Source: Tamarix chinensis
Lineage: Eukaryota; Streptophyta; Magnoliopsida; Caryophyllales; Tamaricaceae
Assembly: GCA_030549775.1 (NCBI GenBank)
Contig: CM060180.1
Coordinates: 32,647,090-32,711,089 of the forward strand
Length of the DNA: 64,000 nt
Reading direction: 5' to 3'
Below are positions 1 through 10,396 of this stretch, in pieces. The notes beneath the pieces were generated by a model. That model saw only the letters and a list, made by a program, of their open reading frames with translations. It did not search any database and was not told the DNA's origin. Numbering within the stretch: position 1 is the stretch's first letter; each line of letters starts with the position of its first letter. The translations under genes and the position numbers were made by a program.

Positions 1-2159
1 TAACTACTTCCCTCTATCCCGCATGGCTACTAAATTTGGTACGCATTTCCAAAACTTCATGGTTAATATCATACTCCAAGGTTACCGTCCAACTCTCTCA
101 TTTAGTACATACGATAATAGCCTACCCCTAGGGTTTCGTGCCTTGGCCTCTCAAAACCCTAATTCTACCTCTTGGTTATATCTCCTCCCCTAGTGCTCAA
201 AGACTTTCCAAATCTACATGACTACCCAAAAATGCCATCTTTAACCCCATATCCACTTCCTAGTACTAATCCCCCACTTTACTCACATATGATCATAACT
301 CCCCTTAGGTTTTACTCACCCCACTCATGGTTTTTTACCCCTGTACTGTATTTACCATAAAACTCTTTATTTTTGCCACACTTATTTCGTATAGTATATC
401 CAAACTATTTTGGGCCAATTTACACCCTAAAGTACCATATATATGTCACTTTTCACAATATTGGTCAAAATGCCCCTACGTCTCAAAAACCCTACCTAAG
501 TCACAAAGCATACAACACAAGGAATGTCCAAACTTTCCACACATACAATATCATATGATACGGATATACATCAACACTTGAAAACAATACAATCATAACC
601 ACACAAATTCTTACTTTTAGCTGTTGTCAAGCCAAACTACACATATAACACTAGAGCCATTTATTATTTTATGCATGTCATCACATAACACACAACAAAG
701 ACATCTATTAACAAAAATAAAACCCTAGCTATGACTGTATCCTTACTAGAGAGCCTCTTCTTCCGTTATCACCAGAATAATACCTAGAAATGGAAATATA
801 CACAATTTATATTTTCTTTTCTCCTTTTTTTTTTATAAAAAAAAAGAACAAAAGGGAACCTAGCCTAAGGAAAGCTTAAGGAGGAGAAAGGAAATGGGGG
901 AGAAAAATGGTGTAGGCAATGTGGCGGTGGTGGTTGATTTTGGTGGAAAAGGGTGACAATTGGCAGTTTAAGGTCGCGGGGGTGGCGACGGCACTAGGAC
1001 TAGCTGGAGTTGGTGGTGATTAGTGGTGTGGAGTTGGCGGTCGGCGGTGGTGCAAGGTGACACATGGCCAAGAGGGAGAAATAAGAATGGAGGAGAAAAA
1101 GGGGAAAAAAGAGGTTGCATAGGTTGGGGCACTTGTGTAGGGTGGCTCTGGGGTGGTGGTGGGAAGGAGGGAGGAGAATGGCCAGCAACGGTGGTTGGGA
1201 AAAATGCAGCTTGCAAAGGTTGCAAGTGCAAGAAAAAATAAAAAAAGGAAAGAGAAGGGAAAACGGGCGGCTCTATAGACAAGGGTAGGGCATAGGTAGG
1301 GAAGAGAGGTGGCAAGAGGGTGGCTGGGCGTTGACGGTGATGGCACGGTGCTAGAGCTGGCTGGGTCGAGAGAGGCGAGAAAAAAAATAGGGGAGGAGCG
1401 GCAGGTGGAGAGGAGAGGAAAGGGGAGCTTGAGGGGGATATTTTTAAGCGAGGGTGAAGCTGAGGGAGGGTGGAAGACGACAACAAGGCTTGTAGTCTCG
1501 GTGTGCATGGTCACAGGGGGCAGAGGGTGGTTGCAGGCTATAGGGGCAAAGCAGAGGCATAAAGTAGGGGAGCAGGGCACAAGCTAGCGTGCATAGCCCC
1601 ACATGGTCGAGAGGGGAAATGTGTGAAGGATGGACGGTGCATAGGGGTGCAGGTGCAAGCACAAAAATGGAAGGGAGAAGGCGACGCAAGGAAGGGGACA
1701 GGCATGAGGAAGAAGAAAGGGAGAAAAAGGGAAAGAAGAAAAGAAAGGAAAGAAAAAAGAAGGGGGCAGACCTAGCCGCCCGGGGGAGAAGAAGGAAGGA
1801 AAGAAAAGGGGCCTAAGTCGTCCGAGGGAGGAGAAAGGAAAGAAAAAAAAAGGAAGACTGGGCCGAGGGGCGACACAGCCCAGGAAAGAGGGGAAGAAGA
1901 ATAAAAGAAAGGAGAGAAAGAGAAAGGAAGAAAAAGGAAAAGAAGGAAAAAGGAAAAAACAGAAAAAGGGAAAAGGAAATTTTCGCGTGTGGAATTTAGG
2001 TTAGATTTTTTGAGTAAAATTTAGAATTAGTACTTAATAAAAAAATATAAATTACCTATAATTAATTTAGGATTATTAAATAAAATAAAATTTAGAAATT
2101 AGATTAAATTAATTTGTTGATAAATAAATTTTTGGATTTCAAAATTTTGGGATATTACA
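1..2159 (+). mobile_element. Right part of a long gypsy-type LTR (probably incomplete in the window)
   Basis: No gene is visible. The stretch ends in TTTTGGGATATTACA, the TG...CA type terminus common in long LTRs of plant Ty3/gypsy (Tekay/Del-like) elements. It also contains a G-rich block (about 870-1660) followed by an almost pure polypurine block (about 1660-1980), the same internal order as the better-defined solo LTR at 11644-15227. The left terminus was not found and may lie outside the window. Long frames on both strands here are open only because the DNA is purine/pyrimidine skewed. Family assignment is inference. Confidence 0.4.
1660..1985 (+). repeat. Polypurine (GA-rich) tract inside the LTR
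   Basis: Over roughly 300 bases the plus strand is almost all A and G, with short GGAAAGAAAA-like words repeated imperfectly. The strand bias explains the spurious long frames nearby. Similar tracts occur at about 14813-14960 and 20755-20900. Such homopurine DNA can adopt triplex (H-DNA) structures; that is general knowledge, not shown here. Confidence 0.75.
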
Positions 2160-4860
2160 AAAAGGGTGCATATGAGCGATGGGTGAAAGCTACATAAGAT
2201 GCATGTACATAAAGACTAAGATGTCTTCTTCCATAAAAGGCTCAATTGATCATCAACAAGATGCCAATGACTTGCTAAGGGTCATTGAAGAACAATTCAT
2301 CCATTCAAATAAGGCCTCATCTAGTACATTGATAATGAATTTTTCATCCACGAAACTCGCTACCATCAAGGGTGTGTGTGAACACATCATGAAGATGAGA
2401 GACTTAGCAACACAACTAAAGTTTCTAGAGATTAACATGTCTGATGTATTCTCAGTCAAATTCATCTTGAATACACTCTCAAAAGAATACACACCATTCA
2501 AAGTCACCTATCACACACAAAGGGAAAAATGGTCAATAAATGAATTAATGATCATGTGTGTGCAAGATGAGTAACGACTTTTGATTTATCATGGGGAGAC
2601 TGTTATGATGCTAACGAAGGATAAGGAAAGGAAGAAAAAAACAGGCCAAAAAGATAAAGGTAAAGTACCACCTTAGGGTGAAATAAAGAAGCAATCTTAG
2701 TGTTTCTTTATAAAAAGAAGGGAAACGTGAAGACGGATTGGACTAAGTACAAAGCCTGGTTTGTTAAGAAAGCTAATGTAACCTCTTTGGTATGTTTTAA
2801 ATCTCATATAGCAGATAAAAATCATAACACTTGGTGGATCGATTCTGGTTCTACAATCCATTTTAGCAATTCCTTGTAGGTTATGGCAAGGATGAGGGAA
2901 CCAGTGGGAAATGAAAAAAATATATATACTGGTAGTAAGACACGTTTGACTGTTCATGGAATAGGCTCATGTAAGCTAGTTCTCTCTAGTGCTCATGTAT
3001 TAATATTATCTTTTATGTTCCAAAGTTTAGTAGAAACTTAATTTCTATTTCAAGACTTATACCATTTGGATGCTTATCTATTTTCAAAGACAATTCAATT
3101 ACTTTATTTTATGAAACACATTGTATTGGGTATGGTACATTGTTTGAAGGTCTTTAGTTTACTGGTTTAATGCATGATGATTCAAAATTTGCAATAAATT
3201 TTGACATTGGTTCAAATGTTATGAATGATGATTCATTAATGTTTTGACACAAAAGATTAGGCCACATCTCCATTAAGAGAATAAGGATATTGGTAAATGA
3301 TGGAGTACTTGGTACTCTAGATTTTATTGACTTTAGCACTTGCATAAATTGTCTAAAGGGCAAATAAACAAACATGTCTAAGAAAGTTGTTTAGATAAGT
3401 TTTATGCTATGAGTTGTAATATTTCCAATCATTAATAAAATTTTATTTCTTTAAAAAAAAGAAGAAGATGCCAATAGGAGTTCTCAACTACTTGAGATTA
3501 TACATACCGACATATGTAGTCCTAATATGGACTTGCACAATCAGAAATACTTCATCTCATTAATGATGACTACTTGCAACAAGTGTATCTCTACTTGCTT
3601 AACAATTAGCATGAGACTTTAGATGCTTTTAAAATATTCAAAGTTGAAGTAGAGAAACAATGTGATAAGAAAATTAAAACCGTGAGGTTTGATAGAGGTG
3701 GAGAGTACTACGGAAGGTACACTAAGGATGAATAAACACCTAGTCCATTTGTAAAGTTTCTACAAGAGAATGGAATATTTGCCCACTATACTATGTTTGG
3801 TTCACTGGACTAAAATGAGGTGGCTGAAAAAAGAAATAAAATCTTGTTAGATATGATGCATAGTATGCTTACCACCTCTAATATTCCTAGATCTTCCTGG
3901 AACAAAGCACTTAAGACGACAATATATATTTCAAACTAAGTTCTAACCAAAGTGGTGTATAAGACATCATTTGAGTTTTTTGAGGGTCGGAAGCCAAGTT
4001 TAAAACATAAGTGAGTTTGGGGATGTCCGTCTGAAGTAAGAATTTATAATCCATAAAAAAAGAAGTTTGACCCAACATCCATTAGTGGATATTTCGTTGG
4101 ATATGTTGAAAGATCTAAGGGTTATAGGTTCTATTGTTCATCACATAACACTAGATTTGTGGAGTCAAGAGATGATATATTTCTTGAACATGACTTAATC
4201 AGTGGGAGTGATTAAAATAGGAATCTAGTTACTGAACATGCTCATTCAGTAGAAGAAGTTTTCACTTCATATGATAGTGATTTTTGTTCTGTTCGTCGTG
4301 CACTTCCAGCTCCAGTTATGGTTGAATAACAATTTAATGTGGCTCCACATGTTGCTAACTTAAATATGGTAGATTAGTTTGTTCAAGAACTTTCTGAAGT
4401 TGTTGAACAACTAACTATTGAGCAAGCTCCTCTAGAAGATGTTGGGCCAGCTTTAAAAAGATCTACTAAGGAAAGAAGATCAGCTATACCTAGTGACTAT
4501 TATGTGTACTTACAAGAGTCTGACTGTGACATTTGTGCTATTGATGATCCTGAAACCTTTTTACATGTTATGAGTAGTTCAAAATTTGAGTTATTATATA
4601 ATGCAATGAAGGAAGAGATGAATTCTATGAAGGTCAATGAAGTTTGAAGAGAATGCCATGCATAAGCGCACATACATTAAAGTCAATGGTAGAAAGGTAT
4701 GTTTCTTGGTTTTATACGTAGATGACATTCTACTTGCATGCAATGATAAATAGATGCTATATAATGTAAAACAATTTCTTTCTAACAAATTTAATATAAA
4801 GGATATGAATGATACATCTTATGTTATTCGCATTAAGATATAAAATTTGGCCATAGATAT
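2160..4860 (+). pseudogene. Degenerate Ty1/copia polyprotein (gag-protease-integrase-RT)
   Basis: Several frames in the right order give a copia polyprotein. An open stretch at 2179-2574 resembles UBN2-type gag. The protease core WWIDSGS follows, with its DSG at 2841-2849. A pre-integrase zinc region is visible (HKRLGH near 3250, CINCLKG near 3340), then integrase remnants (3480-4000). Reverse transcriptase follows, with the YVDD catalytic box at 4715-4726. Stops and frameshifts interrupt all domains. In the RT the N-terminal part (to about 4645) runs straight into the YVDD region (from about 4650), so the middle is deleted. RNase H and recognisable LTRs are missing. The element is dead; copia family membership is secure from domain order. 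Confidence 0.85.
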
Positions 4861-5832
4861 TTATTGAATATGTGCCTCAAATTAGCATAATAATCTAATT
4901 ATTTCTTCTACTATTTCTAGATGTTAAATATAGTTGTAAGATGTATATAGGTATATATATTCTACTATTTAAAAATTTGAAAGTGTGTGTTCCTTCAGTT
5001 TTTCCCTATACGATGCGTATTCTCCCTTATACTTTTCCTCTCTAACATATAAATTGAAGATTAAAGACATAGTCAATATTAATTCTCTTCTTGATATCAA
5101 GTATAATTCAAGAAGATTACAGAAGGTCTTTATTCCCAATCCCACAAAAGAGACACGTACCTTCAAGTCAAGGATTGAGGGAATAGAATGACAAAAATGT
5201 GTATTTCGGTAATTACAAATCGCCATTCCGGTGTAATTGATTCAGTCAGTGACTAGAGGTACGTCTTACATGATCATCAACGAGCGTTATATAATAAAAT
5301 TCCGCATATTGAAAGCTCGTATTGTGTGTTAGGGTTTTGCATGTTTGTCATTGGATTGTACCTAAATTGTATGAATTAATTGTTGATTATAATTCATGCC
5401 ATTAAATTCTGTCTAACACAGAAGTGTAACTGAGATTAGATCATAGTTTGCAGATTACGAATTCAAGCAAATAAAAAGGATCTTCAAAATTATTGAATCG
5501 ATATTATAGTTGAACATCTGCACAATGACTTCTCGGTCAATACGATTCATGAGTGATGCTGCTAGAATCAATCATCTCATTGTACTTTTAAAACAAACTA
5601 CAAGTGTATCATCTATCATAACATTCACAGTTTGTTTTCATATCATTACTCAACTTGCATTTGCCCATGTGATTAATAGTTTTCTTCCTATGAAAAGGGG
5701 ACTAGCAACTCTAGTCGATAGATGATTTCCGGTTCAAAACTAATAAGTTTCCTACGACTTCTACTAACTTCAATACCATCCATGCAAAATATTCCTTCTC
5801 AGGCCCAATCTTTCAACATTTACTCCCTCTCT
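4861..5832. other. Gene-free AT-rich stretch
   Basis: No coding region, RNA gene or bounded repeat could be supported. Open frames at 4985-5191 and 5510-5725 have no recognisable motif and an ordinary AT-rich composition. Confidence 0.6.
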
Positions 5833-5840
5833 CAATAGAC

Positions 5841-6307
5841 TAGGGATGACAATTTTTCCCGTGGGTTTGGGGCCCTGTCGGAGATTCCCCATTCGGGTTC
5901 GGGGAGAGGATTTGGGGATCGAATTCGGGTTTAGGAATTCTTAACGGGGATTTTTTTCAGGGATGAGTTTGGGTCCCCATCCCCGAACCCGCCCAAATTA
6001 TATATATATATATAATTATGTATATAATATAATATAATATATTTTTTTTTATAAAATATAAATTAAAAATATGATATAAAAAAATAGTTTAAAGATCGGG
6101 GATCGGGTATAAAGTCGGATTTCGGGGATCGGGTCGGATTTTAAGAATGGGGAATAAATTGGGAATGAAAAATAAATTAGGGATCGGGTCGGGGAATCTC
6201 CGATAAAAAAATATCGGGGATTGGGTCGAGTTCGGGGATTATTTTTCTTATCGGATTCGGGGATGGGGATGGGGTCCCGTCCCTAACCTGTCCCGTTGCC
6301 ATCCCTA
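5841..6307. mobile_element. Non-autonomous hAT-like element, 467 bp, with perfect 8 bp TSD
   Basis: The ends form a terminal inverted repeat: TAGGGATGACAAT on the left and, read inward from the right, TAGGGATGGCAAC. The element is flanked by a perfect 8 bp duplication, CAATAGAC, at 5833-5840 and 6308-6315, the length expected for hAT transposons. The interior consists of short G-rich words (GGGGAT, CGGGTTCGGGG) in both orientations around an AT-rich core and has no coding capacity. A second member of the family is at 51421-51860. Confidence 0.88.
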
Positions 6308-6315
6308 CAATAGAC

Positions 6316-6741
6316 ATACCTTTAAATCATCTCAATAGTTAGCTCGCAATAGTCCTAAGGCATTACCAATTGTTTGGCCAATGTATTTGTTTCTTCCGGG
6401 TCATCAAAGTTTGGGAAATGACCACAACAATGTATTTACTTTCATTTCCTACCTAGGAGATGGTGTGCTATGTGCACACAAGATCAATTTGTTCGATAAT
6501 TTTGATAAATGATTCAAGAAATACAACATAAAATATAGGAATCAATCAGGAAGGACAACAACATCCCAACATACACGTTAGATAGCTCAAAATTGGTACA
6601 AATCACCTCATATATATATGTTCGCAAGAAATTGAGAATGAATGTACAGTAATGAACGGGATTTTGTCATCACGCCCTTATCCTAAGCCCTCGAATAGGA
6701 GAAACTGATGAAAAGGGATCAGCTCAATATAGAATTTGGTT
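6316..6741. other. Gene-free stretch upstream of the U4 gene
   Basis: No open frame or repeat was supported here. It separates the hAT-like element from the snRNA promoter. Confidence 0.5.
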
Positions 6742-6752
6742 ATCCCACATTG
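6742..6752 (+). promoter_or_regulatory. Plant snRNA upstream sequence element (USE) of the U4 gene
   Basis: ATCCCACATTG matches the plant snRNA USE consensus RTCCCACATCG at 10 of 11 positions. It lies about 34 bases before a weak TATA-like TACTTAAA (6786-6793) and 67 bases before the predicted RNA start. The roughly 34 base USE-TATA spacing is the arrangement known for plant Pol II snRNA genes, whereas Pol III genes such as U6 use a spacing about 10 bases shorter. Confidence 0.88.
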
Positions 6753-6785
6753 AAAGAGATAGAAAGTAATGACGGAGAATGCTAG

Positions 6786-6793
6786 TACTTAAA
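6786..6793 (+). promoter_or_regulatory. TATA-like element of the U4 gene
   Basis: TACTTAAA is a degenerate TATA box, identified mainly by position: about 34 bases after the USE and about 26-33 bases before the U4 start. The sequence alone would not be convincing. Confidence 0.6.
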
Positions 6794-6818
6794 TGAACCT
6801 CTGACAACGGTTGCGATA

Positions 6819-6970
6819 ATCTTTGCGCTTGGGGCAATGACGCAGCTAGTGAGGTTCTAACCGAGGCGCGTCAATTGCTGGTTGAAAACTATTTCCAAAC
6901 CCCCTCTTCGGCTTGGGTTTGGCCCAAGCTGTTGAGAATTTCTGGAAGGGCTCCCTCCGGGGTAAAGCCC
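6819..6970 (+). ncRNA. U4: U4 spliceosomal snRNA
   Basis: U4 pairs with U6 in the U4/U6.U5 tri-snRNP and keeps U6 inactive until spliceosome activation. The RNA begins ATCTTTGCGCTTGGGGCAAT, the conserved U4 5' end that forms U4/U6 stem II. The 5' stem-loop follows, with its kink-turn (AGTGAGG opposite CCGAGG, about 6848-6872). Next is the segment containing TTGCTGGTTGAAAACT that forms stem I with U6. A central 3' hairpin (CCAAACCCCC... GGCTTGGGTTTGG) and a Sm site AATTTCTGG (6937-6945) precede a terminal hairpin (AAGGGCTCCCTCCGGGG). The length, about 152 nt, is that expected for plant U4. USE and TATA are correctly spaced upstream. The 3' end is approximate, set just before a 3'-box-like CAAGTCATT. 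No disrupting change was noticed, so the gene could be functional. A U5 gene follows about 550 bases downstream on the same strand. Confidence 0.93.
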
Positions 6971-6972
6971 TA

Positions 6973-6985
6973 CAAGTCATTTCTA
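6973..6985 (+). terminator. Candidate snRNA 3' box after U4
   Basis: The sequence CAAGTCATTTC just after the U4 RNA resembles the plant snRNA 3'-end signal CAN(3-10)AGTNNAA only partly. It is supported mainly by position. Confidence 0.4.
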
Positions 6986-7259
6986 AATATTGCCCTTATT
7001 AATTCTTAGTTTATTGACATATATTTATGTACGAGTTTATTAGTTAGAAGGTATTTATGTATATCATATGGATAAATCTAATAGTAATTTGGATATTATG
7101 AAAGTGACCTAAATATTCAATAAATTGTTCCAACTTTAATTAGTTTACCCTTAAACCAAATTTCCCGTGCATATAATCGGATTTATTTTGTATAAACATA
7201 TGGATAACGAAATCAGCAGTAGAGGAGTAAAGAAATATGACATGATACACCTCAATAAT

Positions 7260-7440
7260 AAAATTTAACTATTAATATATTTTAATATATATAAGTAAAA
7301 ATTATAAAAAAATATTTTTGAATACTAATAAAATCAATATATTTTTAGATTATAATATATTATAATTAAATAAAAAATAATAGTTAAAGTTTGTTTTCAA
7401 AATTTATAATATTATATATATATATTTTTATATTCATTAC
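7260..7440. repeat. AT-rich inverted-repeat stretch between U4 and U5
   Basis: Very AT-rich DNA with opposed copies of TTTAACTATTAA and AATAGTTAAA near its ends, which could fold back. It might be a small MITE, but no target duplication was found. Confidence 0.3.
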
Positions 7441-7451
7441 ATCCCACATTG
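7441..7451 (+). promoter_or_regulatory. Plant snRNA USE of the U5 gene
   Basis: ATCCCACATTG, identical to the USE of the U4 gene, lies about 80 bases before the U5 RNA. A TATA-like GTAAATAT (7485-7492) follows at the same roughly 34 base spacing. This again indicates a Pol II type plant snRNA promoter. Confidence 0.88.
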
Positions 7452-7484
7452 ACAGGGAAGTACTGACATCCTCAAGCATCTAGA

Positions 7485-7492
7485 GTAAATAT
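7485..7492 (+). promoter_or_regulatory. TATA-like element of the U5 gene
   Basis: GTAAATAT sits about 34 bases after the USE and about 30 bases before the RNA start. It is called by position. Confidence 0.55.
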
Positions 7493-7520
7493 CCATTATT
7501 TCTTCAAAAATTTTAATTAT

Positions 7521-7642
7521 GGAGCCATGCAGTGAGCACAACGCGAACTATTCTTTCGCCTTTTACTAAAGAATACCGTGTGCTCGCTGCATTAAGTGGC
7601 ATACCTTAATTTTTGTAAGTAGCTCCCCTGCAGGGAGCTCTA
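7521..7642 (+). ncRNA. U5: U5 spliceosomal snRNA
   Basis: U5 holds the exon ends together during splicing. The invariant loop 1, GCCTTTTAC (7558-7566), is present in its usual setting CTTTCGCCTTTTACTAAAG. The long stem forms between ATGCAGTGAGCAC (about 7526-7539) and GTGCTCGCTGCAT (about 7579-7592), with one G-U wobble. The Sm site AATTTTTGT (7608-7616) is followed by a perfect 3' hairpin: AGCTCCC, a 5-base loop, then GGGAGCT (7621-7639). About 122 nt is the expected plant U5 size. The exact 5' end is uncertain by a few bases and was chosen from TATA spacing. A 3'-box-like sequence follows. The gene looks intact and shares orientation and promoter design with the neighbouring U4 gene. Confidence 0.93.
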
Positions 7643-7659
7643 GCAAATCAAAAGTAAGA
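7643..7659 (+). terminator. snRNA 3' box after U5
   Basis: CAAATCAAAAGTAAGA, immediately after the U5 hairpin, fits the plant 3'-end signal CAN(3-10)AGTNNAA with one mismatch. Confidence 0.65.
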
Positions 7660-7739
7660 TTGTGGTGCCCATAGCAATTGCAAGGCCATGAAATTCGTAG
7701 TGCAAGTGCAGGATGCCGTAAGAAAACATTTTATATGAA

Positions 7740-8091
7740 TTAATGAATACGAACCAAACCTTCAAACTTTACTCCTGGAACCTGAGAAGTAATTCTACAA
7801 AACAGACGAGAGGAATTCGCCAAAAGCTTTTTGTTCAATTGTCTATTTATATTATCTTCGCTCAAGGGCCATGCTACCCTTGCTTCCGTTCGTGCACCAA
7901 CCGGGAATTCGAGATGTCCCGCAATATGGGCATGAAGTGCATCTCTTCGCAGTTTGAGAGCCAGAGCTCTTTCTACACACATCAGAACCTGCAAAAAAGT
8001 TCAAATATTTGATTTATCACCAGGGTCAACATCAGAAGTATACCGAAAGCAAATCACAAGCATCGTAGAAAACATCCTCTCTTTCAAATTG
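7740..8091 (-). CDS. Putative 3' terminal exons of an unrecognised protein gene
   Basis: Two minus-strand exons join in frame. The first, 8091-8044, starts after a tgatag acceptor and encodes QFEREDVFYDACDLLS. A GT donor at 8043-8042 opens an intron that ends in a polypyrimidine tract and TTTTTTGCAG at about 7989. The second exon, 7988-7740, encodes about 82 residues (VLMCVERALALKLRRDAL... ending GLVRIH) and a TAA stop. The intact splice signals, the long open frame and its charged, protein-like composition argue for real coding sequence. I do not recognise the family, and no convincing upstream exon was identified, so this may be the end of an active gene or a captured fragment. It runs towards the U5 gene (tail to tail). 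A less likely reading is a chance open frame. Confidence 0.45.
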
Positions 8092-10396
8092 CTATCAGAA
8101 TACTCGAATTAAAGATCTATTATGGTTTTATAAACAAATATAGACATTGGGCAAGAGATCCCAAGGGCCATGAAAAAGATATTCTCAGTTTCCTAAACAC
8201 AAAAGGAGGGGATAGGCAGGTGAATGACAAAGTACATGTAGTTGCAATAAGACAAACGGAAGCAGGAGAGGAGAGAAGAATGGCGACAGGCAAAAAAGAG
8301 GGTAAATCCAAGTCCATGCAGTTTCCAAAGAAAAACAAAGTGAATAAGCTACAGACATTGATTTCCAGTGGTATCCAGTAAAAAGAGGCAATGCGTTTAT
8401 CAGCAAGCCCACAGATCTCGTGGGCTCTGCAGTTTGAATCTTCCCATTTATACTCATGTTTGAGTTGTCGACTCATCAGGTTACTAAATAACCAATCAAG
8501 GTCGTCAGGCTTTTGTCGAGATATGCAGAAATTCAAAAACGTTCAAGTATAAATAGATTTAACTCCAAGCTCCTTCAGACATGGTACCAGCCCTCCAGGG
8601 TGTCGCCATAAACCAAGGTTCAATCTCCAACATCAGGGCTTCGGAAAGATTTATTATCCACCGCAATTACTAAGGTGACCCTCAGTTACATACATACACA
8701 CATGCCTAAACATACTACAATCCCACCATTGGCAGGAGCTGGGCTATATCACCAACCCGCGCAACAAGGTCTAGACAAAGACGCAACACAGATGTTACAG
8801 TGAAAATTCACTGCTATGTTTTAGCCAGACCATAAAATAAACATTTTCCTGCGTCGGTCTTTGAAGGAGCAGGAGCTGGAGCTGGACAACAGATCATTGC
8901 TTCATTAGCTAAACGTCTCTGTTGAGACATTATTTTCACCATCATTCAAAAATTATTTTAGAGCTGTATGATTAGAAAAGTAAGTAGAGTAGTATCTTAA
9001 TAAATAAATAAAAAATATATACAACTCTAATAGTAATCATGGAAAAAAATTTATTGCTTGGAGTATTGAATTTCAGTGAGGCGCTAGCATTGAGACTCCG
9101 ACGAAGAGATGAGCACACATACCTAATCCCCGTTTCTAAAAAGTACTGATCACATTATTCGAGTCAAAAGCTTTGGTACTAGCAGCATCTCGAGGCTTCT
9201 AAAATCTTATCTCATCTCATCTATTAATAAGAAAAAGTCGGTTCACTTCTCATTTCTCAAGTTCTCGTCAAAACGTATAGATAAAACTGTACACAGAAAC
9301 GAGGGATCTAGCCCCCCGACATGCATCAACTAATTCTGCAACTAGTTTCGAAAAATTAGCACCAAACAAATATAAAATTGACTCCGCCCTTGACAAATTA
9401 AGCCGGAAATATGAACAATTTTGGGTATGAAATGACAGCTAAATAATTACCCAAGATAAAAATAAAAATTGACAGCTAGATCAGGGATCAAGCCATCACC
9501 ACGGGCATGTAGTTCTAGTTAGAGACCCACAAAGTTCGACAATCAATTAAAAATAGGGGCTTAAGCACTAATCAATCAGGATTATTTAAGTCTAGTTCAG
9601 TTCCTACTAATTAATGCGAATAAGAAATGAAATGTTAAGAGCACTTACTTATTATACCTCCTGGATTTAGTGTAAGCTTTTTACCGCCGTTTTCTTTACC
9701 AAGTTCAAGAGTGAATTTCCCAACAGTAAGTCGAAAGGCAATCGATAAAGTGGATAGCTTTAAGGCTTTTACAAAATAAAAAAGTACAAGAAAATGGGTG
9801 ATGAGTTACTCATATATTATATATTGTCTTTTAACTAAATATTTTAATAACTAAATACCTCCCCTACTAATTGAGGAGTTTAATGTTCCATTTTATTAAC
9901 TAAATACCTTTCCTACTAATTGAGGAATTTAAAGTTTCATTTTAATTGCGGTGAATAAAGATAAAAATAAATATTAATAATTTATATAGGTATATAAAAT
10001 AAGGGCCGATCAGGATAAATATTTTAAAATATTATTTAAATAATATTAATTTTATATAAATAAAAATTATTTTAATAGCATTTGAATTGAGATAAATTCA
10101 AATAAATAAATAAATAAATAGTTAAGTTCTATCATTTACTTCAATAACTATCAAAAATAGGATTAATAAAAAATCAAATAATTTAAAGTAAATCCTTCAT
10201 TAAATTAGATAAATGATGATAAATAAGTTCCCAAACAAAATAAATAATTTTATTCATCCTACTTCACATGTTCTCCCAAGTTTCTTCTACATAATTTAAG
10301 TATAAATAACACACAAATTTTATACTTTTGGTATATCGTATGCTCTACATCTTTAATAATAAATGAATATTTAGGGAGCATCACACGTCTGAAAAC
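8092..10396. other. Stretch without a confident gene
   Basis: Nothing definite was found. Minus-strand frames at 8120-8536 and a short one ending TAG near 8820 (with a CPAPAPAPS run, followed on the minus strand by an AATAAA near 8650) could be parts of the gene whose last exons are at 7740-8091, but splice structure could not be established. The segment 9650-10396 is AT-rich and contains a short tandem repeat. Confidence 0.4.
9845..9944 (+). repeat. Two-copy tandem repeat, period about 49 bp
   Basis: The words TAACTAAATACCT and CCTACTAATTGAGGA occur twice in the same order, starting near 9849 and 9898, with a few substitutions between copies. Confidence 0.75.

Noticed and set aside
968..1816. 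Several long open frames on both strands (Pro/Ser/Leu-rich on minus, Gly/Arg/Lys-rich on plus)
   Set aside because: The strand is strongly purine-biased, which removes stops in several frames at once. The products are low complexity, overlap each other and lie in an LTR-like repeat.
6660..6740. TGATGA/CTGA-like words suggesting a C/D snoRNA before U4
   Set aside because: The boxes are not in the right order or spacing, and no terminal stem was found.
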